Assembly: GCF_963548695.1 (NCBI RefSeq)
Contig: NZ_CAUUWA010000070.1
Coordinates: 1 to 11,930 of the forward strand
Reading direction: 5' to 3'
Source of the DNA: an uncultured Fretibacterium sp.
GTDB lineage: Bacteria; Synergistota; Synergistia; Synergistales; Aminobacteriaceae
DNA length: 11,930 nucleotides
Made by a program: the position numbers and the translations under genes. Every line of letters begins with the position of its first letter. The first letter of the stretch is position 1. Shown here in pieces: positions 1 to 5,931 of the stretch. Below the pieces are notes generated by a model. That model was not told the DNA's origin and did no database searches. It worked only from the letters and a program-made list of their open reading frames with translations.

Positions 1-109
1 CCACGATGTTGTACAGGGAACCGGCCAGCATCCCCGCGATCGACGGCAGCGCAAAGGCCACGATCAGTTTCAGCACGGGCTCGCGCCCCATTCGCTCCGG
101 TTGGAGCAT
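1..109 (-). CDS. MATE-family efflux transporter, N-terminal fragment (cut by window edge)
   Basis: Only the first 36 codons are inside the window. The minus-strand translation opens MLQPERMGREPVLKLI and continues with ALPSIAGMLAGSLYNIVD. This is the typical start of MATE (NorM/DinF-like) multidrug and toxin extrusion proteins: a short cytoplasmic lead with an MG-x-x-PV motif, then TM1 carrying the P-x-I-x-G-M-L-x-x-x-x-Y-N-I-V-D pattern. Known members are inner-membrane antiporters that export cationic drugs or metabolites using Na+ or H+ gradients. The start at 109 has a GAGGGGG stretch about eight bases upstream as a ribosome binding site; an internal Met at codon 7 is a weaker alternative. 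The gene diverges from the exonuclease to its right. The substrate cannot be inferred from this fragment. Confidence 0.8.
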   Translation of the reverse strand, partial: MLQPERMGREPVLKLIVAFALPSIAGMLAGSLYNIV

Positions 110-489
110 CTCGCTTACCCCCTCGAAGGCTCAGAAAAGATACTTCAAAAATCCGTCAGCCTATAATATCACAATAAAAAATCCTCATTGGCCCGTGAGT
201 TCCCGAGAGAACGGTGCTAAACTGCTGGTGTCTTCGAGGAAGCGCCGACGTCATCCATGAAGCACCCCGATGGTACCCCAGCCTGCCCGTTGTAAGGAGG
301 AAGCTTGCCGGGGCCGCCGCTATCTCGAGACTGACGGCCCGCAAGCAGAGCGAGCGGCTGCCGGAAGGCTCCTCTCTGGGGCCGCGGCGTGGGGGGCGTA
401 GCCCCCATGTTGATAAATGCGCCCGGGAGGGCTCGATTGGAGGATTTCAGAATGGCCGAACGCCGCGCCGCGATCGGGAGGAACACCGT
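110..489. other. Gap between MATE and exonuclease genes: hairpin, orphan SD sites, possible leader peptide
   Basis: No convincing full-length gene lies here. A perfect TATAAT occurs at 162-167 on the plus strand, but no good -35 box stands at the expected distance, so it is only a weak promoter candidate. The left part is AT-rich and the rest GC-rich. A strong AAGGAGG at 294-300 precedes a TTG that opens only nine codons. A six-base-pair GGGGGC/GCCCCC stem with a three-base loop lies at 392-406. At the right end a second good Shine-Dalgarno site precedes a 13-codon ORF that overlaps the exonuclease start. I compared the stretch with remembered T-box, SRP RNA and tmRNA signatures and found no match. 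Confidence 0.5.
392..406. repeat. Short GC-rich inverted repeat (hairpin)
   Basis: GGGGGC, loop GTA, GCCCCC: six G-C pairs with a tight loop. No T-run follows on either strand, so it does not look like an intrinsic terminator. It could be a REP-like palindrome or a leader structure upstream of the exonuclease gene. Confidence 0.5.
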
Positions 490-493
490 TTGA
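452..493 (+). CDS. Possible 13-codon leader peptide coupled to the exonuclease gene
   Basis: An ATG at 452 follows GGAGG (439-443) with an eight-base spacer, a better translation start than the TTG of the downstream gene. The frame encodes MAERRAAIGRNTV and stops at TGA 491-493. That stop overlaps the downstream TTG (490-492) in the arrangement TTGA, which would allow ribosomes to reinitiate. The peptide resembles nothing I know. Alternatively it marks the true start of the exonuclease, in which case a one-base indel in this genome or assembly put it out of frame. Confidence 0.3.
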   Translation: MAERRAAIGRNTV

Positions 494-1236
494 ACCTCGC
501 CGTCTTCGACCTCGAGACCAACGGTTACGCGGGCTCCTCCGTGCTCTCCGCCTCATCGATCGTCCTCGACGAGGCGGGGCGCATGCTGGCGTTCTTCAAT
601 CGCTTCTACCTCCCGACCGAGCCCTTCAACCCCTATCTCTTCCGCGTCCACGGCCTGACGCCCGAGCGGCTCCTCGCCCTGCGGGAGCACATCCCCTCGG
701 CGCCTCACTTCATCGAGGATTGGCCCGATCTGATGGAGTTCTGGGAGCACTGGGATGTCGAGGGGATCGTCGTCCACAACGTGCGGTTCGACCTGGCCTT
801 TTTGCCGGAGCTCGCCCAGAGTTCCCTGCGTTGCTGGTGCTCCATGCGGGGGCTCACCGAGCTGTGCGCGCTGCCCAAACGGCCGGGAAGCCGCGGCGGT
901 GGTGCCGGTGCCTACAAGTGGCCGAGGCTCCAGGAGGCGGCCGACGTCGTCTGCAACGGCCCAAGGGCCCTGACGCCCCCGGCGGCCACGCGGCAAGTCG
1001 AATCGGAGGTCGGGGAGTGCCGCGCCCACGTCTCCCTGGCGGACTGCTTCGAGCTCTACAGGATCTCGGCACGAATCCTGGCCCACCATCCCGAGCACAT
1101 GCACTTCGCCCCCGTGCTCCTGCCCTTTCGGATGCCGAAGGCGGCCACGGGAGAGATCAAGGCTCGCCCCCGGCACGACGGCTTCACGGCCGGCCTGTTG
1201 GAGCTGGAGGCACGCCTCCGGAGCCTTCTTTCGTAG
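490..1236 (+). CDS. DnaQ-fold DEDDh 3'-5' exonuclease-like protein
   Basis: A 248-residue protein of the RNase T/DnaQ (RNase H-like) exonuclease superfamily. All acidic motifs are visible: Exo I as FDLETNG (D7, E9), Exo II as HNVRFDLAFL (H96, D101), and Exo III as H180-V-S-L-A-D185, the His plus Asp that define the DEDDh subclass. Such enzymes trim 3' ends of DNA or RNA with two metal ions, as proofreading subunits, RNase T, or stand-alone nucleases. There are no further recognisable domains. Between Exo II and Exo III lies an unusually long Gly/Arg-rich stretch (about residues 115-178). I chose TTG at 490 because GGGAGG sits six bases upstream and the exonuclease fold begins at once. An upstream in-frame ATG at 214 would add 92 residues of non-homologous-looking sequence. 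DNA versus RNA substrate is undetermined. Confidence 0.75.
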   Translation: MNLAVFDLETNGYAGSSVLSASSIVLDEAGRMLAFFNRFYLPTEPFNPYLFRVHGLTPERLLALREHIPSAPHFIEDWPDLMEFWEHWDVEGIVVHNVRFDLAFLPELAQSSLRCWCSMRGLTELCALPKRPGSRGGGAGAYKWPRLQEAADVVCNGPRALTPPAATRQVESEVGECRAHVSLADCFELYRISARILAHHPEHMHFAPVLLPFRMPKAATGEIKARPRHDGFTAGLLELEARLRSLLS

Positions 1237-1328
1237 GCTTCGCAATAGGGAAGACGGGCACGAGTGCTCTATAAAAACCATCAGCCTCCGGTTCAAGGCA
1301 TTGAGCTTTAACAGAATTCATTCTCGTT

Positions 1329-1979
1329 CTAAACGCCCTCCACATCAAAACCGCTGATGTCTTCTCTCATACAATCCAAGGCTTCCTCCCTATTGCCATC
1401 ACGAATACTTCTCAACAGTTTATGGTGCAGGTCGGCGGAGCTGAAAATAACAGTTTTTCGCCATCGGTCCCAAAAAAACTGTGCATAGGCCCGCGTCATC
1501 ACCCGAAGCGCAGCTTCCAGATTGCGATAGAGGTATTGGTTACCATAGCAAGACATCAGCGCCAGGTGAAAGTCCATATTCCGGCTCCAGTGTTCCAACA
1601 CGTCCCGCTGGATGTTTTCCTTATACTCTTGATTGAGCACGTCCTGTAGTTCCACCACGCGCTCGGGGGTCAGCATGTGCCAATAAGCCTCAAGACATCC
1701 ACACTCAATGATGAGGCGATAGCCCCGAATTTCCTCGACATCCCGATCTGAGATACGAAGGACCTCATAACCATATCGTGGAATGCTACGTAACACTCCC
1801 TCCTTACAAAGCTCAATAAGAGCTTCGCGCACAGGCGATTTACTGACATGAAATTTTTCCACCAAAGCTTTTTCCCTGAGCACATCCTCGGGACCATATT
1901 CCCCACGAATGATATCCTCAAAAATTTTGGTGTAAATCTGCGCTTTTAAGTTCCCCTCATTTCGTTTGCCGATGGACAT
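1329..1979 (-). CDS. GntR-family transcriptional regulator, FadR subfamily (FCD domain)
   Basis: A 216-residue regulator. Residues about 11-75 form the winged helix-turn-helix with the GntR signature VSKSPVREALIEL (HTH recognition helix) followed by a wing. Residues about 82-210 form the helical FCD effector domain. In this family the FCD domain binds a metabolite, often a carboxylate near a metal, and relieves repression of a neighbouring catabolic operon. Here the expected metal ligands are partly replaced: Asn134 where Asp is usual and Asp207 where His is usual, while His138 and His185 remain. The start at 1979 is preferred because AGAGG lies about seven bases upstream; the earlier ATG at 2003 has no ribosome binding site. 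It is transcribed away from the kinase/amidohydrolase operon and very probably controls it through the palindrome at 2088-2100. Confidence 0.88.
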   Translation of the reverse strand: MSIGKRNEGNLKAQIYTKIFEDIIRGEYGPEDVLREKALVEKFHVSKSPVREALIELCKEGVLRSIPRYGYEVLRISDRDVEEIRGYRLIIECGCLEAYWHMLTPERVVELQDVLNQEYKENIQRDVLEHWSRNMDFHLALMSCYGNQYLYRNLEAALRVMTRAYAQFFWDRWRKTVIFSSADLHHKLLRSIRDGNREEALDCMREDISGFDVEGV

Positions 1980-2055
1980 GTTCAACCTCTTTTCTTGTCG
2001 CATTATTTTAGTTTAACACGAGGTATTTCATAATTCTTGGGCGTCCGGTACATCC

Positions 2056-2061
2056 TATCAA
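2056..2061 (-). promoter_or_regulatory. Tentative promoter -35 for the GntR-type regulator
   Basis: On the minus strand TTGATA (2061-2056) is followed after 17 bases by AAGAAT, a poor -10 match. This would start transcription in front of the regulator gene, but the -10 is weak and another AT-rich match lies closer to the gene. Low confidence. Confidence 0.25.
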
Positions 2062-2074
2062 AAAGACAAAAGAA

Positions 2075-2103
2075 TTGACCATCTAAAATATCAGTGATAT
2101 GAT
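2075..2103 (+). promoter_or_regulatory. Sigma70-type extended -10 promoter of the catabolic operon
   Basis: TTGACC (2075-2080, 5/6 to consensus) and TATGAT (2098-2103, 5/6) are separated by exactly 17 bases. A TG one base before the -10 (2095-2096) makes it an extended -10. Transcription would start near 2110, leaving a leader of about 80 bases before the first gene. This is the best promoter in the window and it drives the plus-strand operon. Confidence 0.75.
2088..2100. promoter_or_regulatory. Palindromic operator candidate for the divergent GntR regulator
   Basis: ATATCA-G-TGATAT is a perfect 13-base palindrome with one central base. It lies in the promoter spacer and runs three bases into the -10 box, so a bound dimer would block RNA polymerase. 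A further TGATATC half-site occurs at 2119-2125 and a TATCA at 2056-2060. FadR-type regulators bind short palindromes of about this size in the divergent gap, so this is the natural site for the neighbouring regulator. The binding itself is inference. Confidence 0.6.
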
Positions 2104-2148
2104 TAGTGAAAATATTATTGATATCTTTATTCTGGAGAAAAATTGGAG

Positions 2149-2173
2149 GTTCTTAGGGAAATCCCAAGAGAAC
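2149..2173 (+). other. Leader hairpin next to the first ribosome binding site
   Basis: GTTCT (2149-2153) and AGAAC (2169-2173) pair, and an inner GGG/CCC pairs across an AAAT loop. The structure ends one base before the AAGGAGG at 2174-2180. It may influence translation of the first gene or mRNA stability. It has a mismatch and a bulge and could be chance. Confidence 0.3.
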
Positions 2174-2190
2174 AAGGAGGATCCACTGTT

Positions 2191-2694
2191 ATGTCCGTTA
2201 TCAAAAATATTGCCAATGTCGTTGGAGAAAAGATCGAGGTTAATCGTGCTCAGATTCAACATCGTGCTATGTGGTTGGGCTTGATCTACGACGAAATGAT
2301 AAAAGCAGGCATTGATGCTGAGCCCATCATCCGAAGGGCCATCAAACGCTGTGGTTTAATGCACGGTGACGCTTTCAGAGCTCGTTGCGCGGATCCTCAA
2401 AGCTGCACGGATTTCAAAAAAGTATTTCTTGGTTCCGAGTCGTCGGTAGGGCCTCAGACCTTTCATATGGATAATATTGAGGCCGATCATGACAATCTCA
2501 GCGTTGATTTCCACTACTGCGCGTTAATTGATGCTTGGAAGAAGTTGGGTTTTGATGATAGTACGATTGCCAAGCTTTGCGATATGGCCATGGACGGAGA
2601 TCGCGGCATCGCGGAAGCGATGGGGATGAACCTGGACATCAAGGAAACGATCGCTCAAGGTTCCCCAATCTGTAAGTTGCATTTCCACAAATAA
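2191..2694 (+). CDS. L-2-amino-thiazoline-4-carboxylic acid (ATC) hydrolase family protein
   Basis: A 167-residue cytosolic protein of the ATC-hydrolase family (Pfam L-2-amino-thiazoline-4-carboxylic acid hydrolase). The family signature is clear in the C-terminal half: H108-Y-C110, then AWKKLG, LC130-DMA, a D-G-D segment, and TIAQGSPIC161 just before the end. The three cysteines at 110, 130 and 161 are the characteristic conserved positions. The founding Pseudomonas enzyme opens the thiazoline ring of L-ATC to a carbamoyl-cysteine during cysteine synthesis. Most relatives in anaerobes sit beside amidohydrolases and transporters and have no proven substrate. AAGGAGG ten bases before the ATG at 2191 fixes the start; the upstream in-frame ATG at 2143 lacks a site. 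It is the first gene of the operon, so its product is probably central to the pathway. The exact reaction here is unknown. Confidence 0.8.
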   Translation: MSVIKNIANVVGEKIEVNRAQIQHRAMWLGLIYDEMIKAGIDAEPIIRRAIKRCGLMHGDAFRARCADPQSCTDFKKVFLGSESSVGPQTFHMDNIEADHDNLSVDFHYCALIDAWKKLGFDDSTIAKLCDMAMDGDRGIAEAMGMNLDIKETIAQGSPICKLHFHK

Positions 2695-2830
2695 TTTACT
2701 GGAGACTGGGGGGTGAACACTGTTCTGGATAAGGCTGGGACTGGGGAGGGTACCATGTACGATCTCCGGAGAGTAGTGCGGAATGGGGATACGTAAAGAA
2801 CGATGCAGACGATAAGGAGGCATTGATGAA
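2695..2830 (+). other. 136-base intercistronic region with inverted repeats and a tiny ORF
   Basis: This gap is large for the operon. It holds nested inverted repeats: GGAG/CTCC (2745-2748 and 2764-2767) enclosing GTAC/GTAC (2750-2753 and 2757-2760). A perfect palindrome TCTCCGGAGA follows at 2763-2772. A GTG at 2713 opens a 27-codon frame ending at 2796 with GGAG eight bases upstream. The structure may protect or segment the mRNA between the first gene and the kinase genes. No T-run follows, so it is not a standard terminator. Confidence 0.35.
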
Positions 2831-3838
2831 ATGAAAAAACTCATTAATCGTCCGGAAGACTTCGTCGATGAATTTCTGGAGGGGATTGCTCTCGCCTACG
2901 GCGACCGCCTGAAATTTCTTGGCGATGATCGGCGTATTGTCCTCTCCAATAGCCCGGTCAAACAAGGAAAGGTGGGCATCGTTACAGGAGGCGGCAGCGG
3001 CCATCTTCCGGTATTTCTAGGTTATGTTGGAGAAGGAATGTTGGATGGCTGCGCTGTGGGTAACGTATTCGCCTCTCCATCCGCACAGAGAATGGCCGAT
3101 ATGATTGAGGCCTGCAATTTCGGCAATGGGGTGCTCTGTCTTTATGGCAACTATGGTGGCGACAACCTGAATTTTGACATGGCCTGTGAAATGGTTTCCC
3201 TTAGCAATATTGAGACGTGTACCGTTCGTGTCAGGGACGACGTAGCGTCCAGTCCCAAAGAAACGGCCGAAAAACGTCGTGGTGTTGCGGGGATGGTCTA
3301 TGCATTCAAAATAGCAGGAGCAGCTGCGGAACAAATGTTAAATTTAAATGAGGTTGCAGCAGTCGCTCAGAGGACCTTAGCCAATACTCGCACTATGGGA
3401 GTAGCGCTTTCGCCCTGCGTTCTCCCGGAAGTGGGAAAGCCTACATTTTCAATTAGCGAGGAAGAAATTGAGGTGGGGATGGGGATCCACGGCGAACCGG
3501 GCATCGAGGTCCGTAAAATGATGACGGCCAACGAGGTTTCCCGGCTCATACTTGACAAAATTCTTGTGGACATGCCTCTGGAATGCGGAGATAATGTCTC
3601 CGTGATGGTCAACGGTTTAGGAGCAACCCCACTTGAGGAACTTTTAATCGCTTACCGCGGAGTACATCGGCAGCTTAAGGATATAGGGGTAGAAATTTTT
3701 ATGCCCCATATAGGAGAGTTTGCTACATCCATGGAAATGGCCGGCCTATCCATTACGGTCTTGAAGTTGGACACGGAGCTCAAGAGTTTTCTCAGGTATC
3801 CAGCCTCTACCCCCTTCTATACCAACGTCAACAAATAA
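2831..3838 (+). CDS. dhaK: DhaK-like kinase subunit (dihydroxyacetone kinase family)
   Basis: A 335-residue substrate-binding subunit of the Dha kinase family, slightly shorter than E. coli DhaK (356). Residues matching E. coli DhaK active-site positions are present: GGGSGH58 (equivalent to His56), NYGGD111 (Asp109), and GIH220GEPG (His218, which in E. coli binds the carbonyl substrate covalently). The loop after His58 differs: LPVFLGYVG replaces EPMHAGYIG, so Glu and the second His are lost. I recall such loops from relatives acting on other small ketoses, for example erythrulose-type kinases, so the substrate is probably not plain dihydroxyacetone. AAGGAGG ten bases before the ATG sets the start. 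The dhaL-like gene follows 14 bases later. No DhaM phosphocarrier is in the window, so the phosphate donor (ATP or PTS) is open. Confidence 0.88.
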   Translation: MKKLINRPEDFVDEFLEGIALAYGDRLKFLGDDRRIVLSNSPVKQGKVGIVTGGGSGHLPVFLGYVGEGMLDGCAVGNVFASPSAQRMADMIEACNFGNGVLCLYGNYGGDNLNFDMACEMVSLSNIETCTVRVRDDVASSPKETAEKRRGVAGMVYAFKIAGAAAEQMLNLNEVAAVAQRTLANTRTMGVALSPCVLPEVGKPTFSISEEEIEVGMGIHGEPGIEVRKMMTANEVSRLILDKILVDMPLECGDNVSVMVNGLGATPLEELLIAYRGVHRQLKDIGVEIFMPHIGEFATSMEMAGLSITVLKLDTELKSFLRYPASTPFYTNVNK

Positions 3839-3852
3839 AGGGGGTCATTGGA

Positions 3853-4473
3853 ATGATGAATTCCAGATCTTTGAAGGGAGCCATGGAGAACATCAGTGCC
3901 CTGATGGACAAATATAGGGATTACCTCGTCGAGTTGGATGCCCAGAATGGTGACGGTGATCTGGGAATATCCATGAGTATCGGCTACCGTGCGGTCTCAG
4001 AATATTTGAGACAGACAGACGAGACAGATCTGGGCAAGCTTTTTATGAAAGGTGCTTTAGTCTTCAACGAGGCTGCTCCCTCGTCGCTAGGAACTATTAC
4101 AGCATTTGGAATGATGGGCATGGCTAAAACGTTAAAGGGCAAACAGGAGGCCTCGCTTCCCGAACTTGCCGAAGCTATGGCAGCTGGAATTGCCGCAATC
4201 ATGGAAAAAGCCAAATCCAAGCCAGGGGAAAAGACGATATTGGATGCCCTTTATCCTGCCGTAACGATCTTGAAAGAAATGGCGGATAAAGACGCCAAAA
4301 CGGCATTCGCTGCAGCAAGTCAAGCCGCTGCCGTTGGAGCGGAGAGTACGAGAAAAATGCAGTCCGTACATGGACGAGGTTCCTATTATGGAGAAAAAAG
4401 CTTGGGAGTCTTGGACGGGGGGGCGGTGGTCGGCAAATTAATCTTCGAGGGGATAGCCCGATATTGTTCCTGA
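3853..4473 (+). CDS. dhaL: DhaL-like nucleotide-binding kinase subunit
   Basis: A 206-residue all-helical DhaL-family subunit, the usual length. It binds the nucleotide and transfers phosphate to the substrate held by DhaK. The Mg-ADP/ATP aspartates are intact in LD29-AQNGD34-GD36. The residue after them is Leu37 where E. coli-type DhaL has His (GDGDHG). The phosphate loop reads AAPSSLGTITAFG instead of GGxSGPLxGT, and the late motif GRGSYYGEKSLGVLDGGA has DGG where DPG is usual. These changes parallel those in the adjacent DhaK and suggest a separate, co-evolved kinase class. An AAGGGGG run about nine bases upstream supports the start; the second Met codon at 3856 is an equal alternative. 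The intact aspartates argue for an active enzyme. Confidence 0.87.
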   Translation: MMNSRSLKGAMENISALMDKYRDYLVELDAQNGDGDLGISMSIGYRAVSEYLRQTDETDLGKLFMKGALVFNEAAPSSLGTITAFGMMGMAKTLKGKQEASLPELAEAMAAGIAAIMEKAKSKPGEKTILDALYPAVTILKEMADKDAKTAFAAASQAAAVGAESTRKMQSVHGRGSYYGEKSLGVLDGGAVVGKLIFEGIARYCS

Positions 4474-4504
4474 CTTTGGTAATCCGGTCCCTGTCATCAA
4501 AGTA

Positions 4505-4530
4505 AATGTAGAAATCTAATGTAGAAATCT
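4505..4530 (+). repeat. Tandem 13-base direct repeat upstream of the permease gene
   Basis: AATGTAGAAATCT occurs twice with no gap (4505-4517, 4518-4530), directly before the ribosome binding site of the permease gene. Upstream, ACTTTGGT/ATCAAAGT (4473-4480 and 4496-4503) can form a weak stem. The repeat may be a replication-slippage product or a binding site for a protein or small RNA. Confidence 0.7.
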
Positions 4531-4548
4531 AAAGAGGGAGGGAGCAAT

Positions 4549-5931
4549 ATGCAGAGCGTTAAGCATCCAGGTGCACTGCAGAAAACGGGAGATTTTAGGA
4601 AGGAGATTGGTCTTTTCTCTGGAGTCAATGTTCTGGTAGGAATCATCATAGGCTCAGGCGTATTTTATCTCGGTTCCTACGTTCTGCTGAACACAAAAAT
4701 GCGTTTGGGTTATGCTCTGTTGGCATGGATAATCGGCGGACTGATATCCTTGATGGGAGGCCTCTGCTTTGCAGAATTAGGGGCAATGATGCCCCGTGCT
4801 GGAGGTATGTACGTTTATATGAGTGAAGCCTATCATCCTGTGGTGGGGTTTATGAACGAGTTTACGAGCATACTTATTAGCGGTGCGGGATCTATTGCAG
4901 CAATTGCTATCGCTTTTCCTACTGCATTAGGGGTACTGATGCCAATGAGCGACGTTACAATCAAGGCTATCGCTATAATCGCAATTGTTTTTTTATCCGC
5001 AGTCAACTATTTTGGGGTAAAAGGTGGAACACTGGTACAGAATATCTTTACGGTAGCCAAAGTCATTCCTATTATTTTGATTATCGTGCTGGGCATATCG
5101 CAGGGCAATCAAACCGTAAACCTGTCCCTTACCATAAGTTCGGGAGAAAATTTTTTTGATATCGTCAGCATGATCGCCTTGGCCGTCATGACCACGATGT
5201 GGGCTTACGATGGCTGGACGAATCTGAACTCGATAACCGAGGAGATCAAAGCACCTCAAAAAAATCTACCCCGCGCCATTGCTCTGGCCTTGTGCCTGAT
5301 TACGGGAATCTACGTGCTCTTCAATTATGCAATATACAGAGTGTTGCCCTTGGAACAGATTCAGCATCTGATAGGCAATGGACAGGTCTATCTGGGGACC
5401 GAAGCCGCCAAGTCACTGTTGGGCAAAACGGGAGGAATTTTAGTCGCTTTAACCATGGCTCTTTCGATGTTTGGCTCCCTGAACGGCTGCATCCTCTCCT
5501 TCCCTCGAGAATACTATGCGCTTGCTTACGACGGGCTTTTCTTTAAATCCTTCGGGAAATTACATCCAAAATACAGAACTCCCAGTATGGCCATAATTTC
5601 CCAGATGGTAATCTCCGTCATTCTTGTCCTAATTCGCAACTTGAATCAGCTGACATCCCTTGTCATTTTTTCCAGCCTTTTTTTCAAAATGCTCACTATA
5701 TACGCTGTTCTCGTCTTCAGGAAAAAGCTACCGGATATGGAACGGCCCTACAAAGTACCCATGGCTAACGTTACCGTATTCGTTACCTGCGCAGCCTTCC
5801 TTGGCCTGCTGTTCAGTACGCTTCAAGGAGACGTTTTAACCTCTCTGATTGGCCTCCTGATTCCTGCGGTTGGAGCTATCGTGTATTTTCTTTTTTTTCA
5901 TGGATATTATAATGGAGGAGAGAGAACCTGA
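4549..5931 (+). CDS. APC-superfamily amino acid permease (LAT/SteT-like)
   Basis: A 460-residue inner-membrane protein with about twelve hydrophobic segments. TM1 carries the unwound substrate site G31-IIIGSGVF, the hallmark of the APC superfamily. Around residue 220 the segment YDGWTNLNSITEEIKAPQKN matches the loop typical of LAT-type and SteT-like exchangers. Relatives take up or exchange neutral amino acids and their derivatives. A purine-rich AGGGAGG about six bases before the ATG supports the start. The gene overlaps the amidohydrolase by one base (TGATG), so the two are probably translated together and the permease likely imports the amidohydrolase substrate. The substrate cannot be named from sequence alone. 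Confidence 0.9.
   Translation: MQSVKHPGALQKTGDFRKEIGLFSGVNVLVGIIIGSGVFYLGSYVLLNTKMRLGYALLAWIIGGLISLMGGLCFAELGAMMPRAGGMYVYMSEAYHPVVGFMNEFTSILISGAGSIAAIAIAFPTALGVLMPMSDVTIKAIAIIAIVFLSAVNYFGVKGGTLVQNIFTVAKVIPIILIIVLGISQGNQTVNLSLTISSGENFFDIVSMIALAVMTTMWAYDGWTNLNSITEEIKAPQKNLPRAIALALCLITGIYVLFNYAIYRVLPLEQIQHLIGNGQVYLGTEAAKSLLGKTGGILVALTMALSMFGSLNGCILSFPREYYALAYDGLFFKSFGKLHPKYRTPSMAIISQMVISVILVLIRNLNQLTSLVIFSSLFFKMLTIYAVLVFRKKLPDMERPYKVPMANVTVFVTCAAFLGLLFSTLQGDVLTSLIGLLIPAVGAIVYFLFFHGYYNGGERT

Noticed and set aside
214..489. In-frame upstream extension of the exonuclease to ATG 214
   Set aside because: No ribosome binding site stands before it, the added residues show no family resemblance, and the fold begins right after the TTG at 490.
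110..489. T-box, SRP RNA or tmRNA in the left gap
   Set aside because: A GGTACC and a CGGAAGG are present, but the defining conserved cores of these RNAs are not.
417..1296. Alternative long frames on both strands over the exonuclease
   Set aside because: The frame with the complete DEDDh motif set explains the region. The others are Arg/Pro-rich shadows.
1237..1328. Terminator between the convergent exonuclease and GntR genes
   Set aside because: Only a GCAC/GTGC pair with an impossible two-base loop is present, with no stable stem plus T-run.
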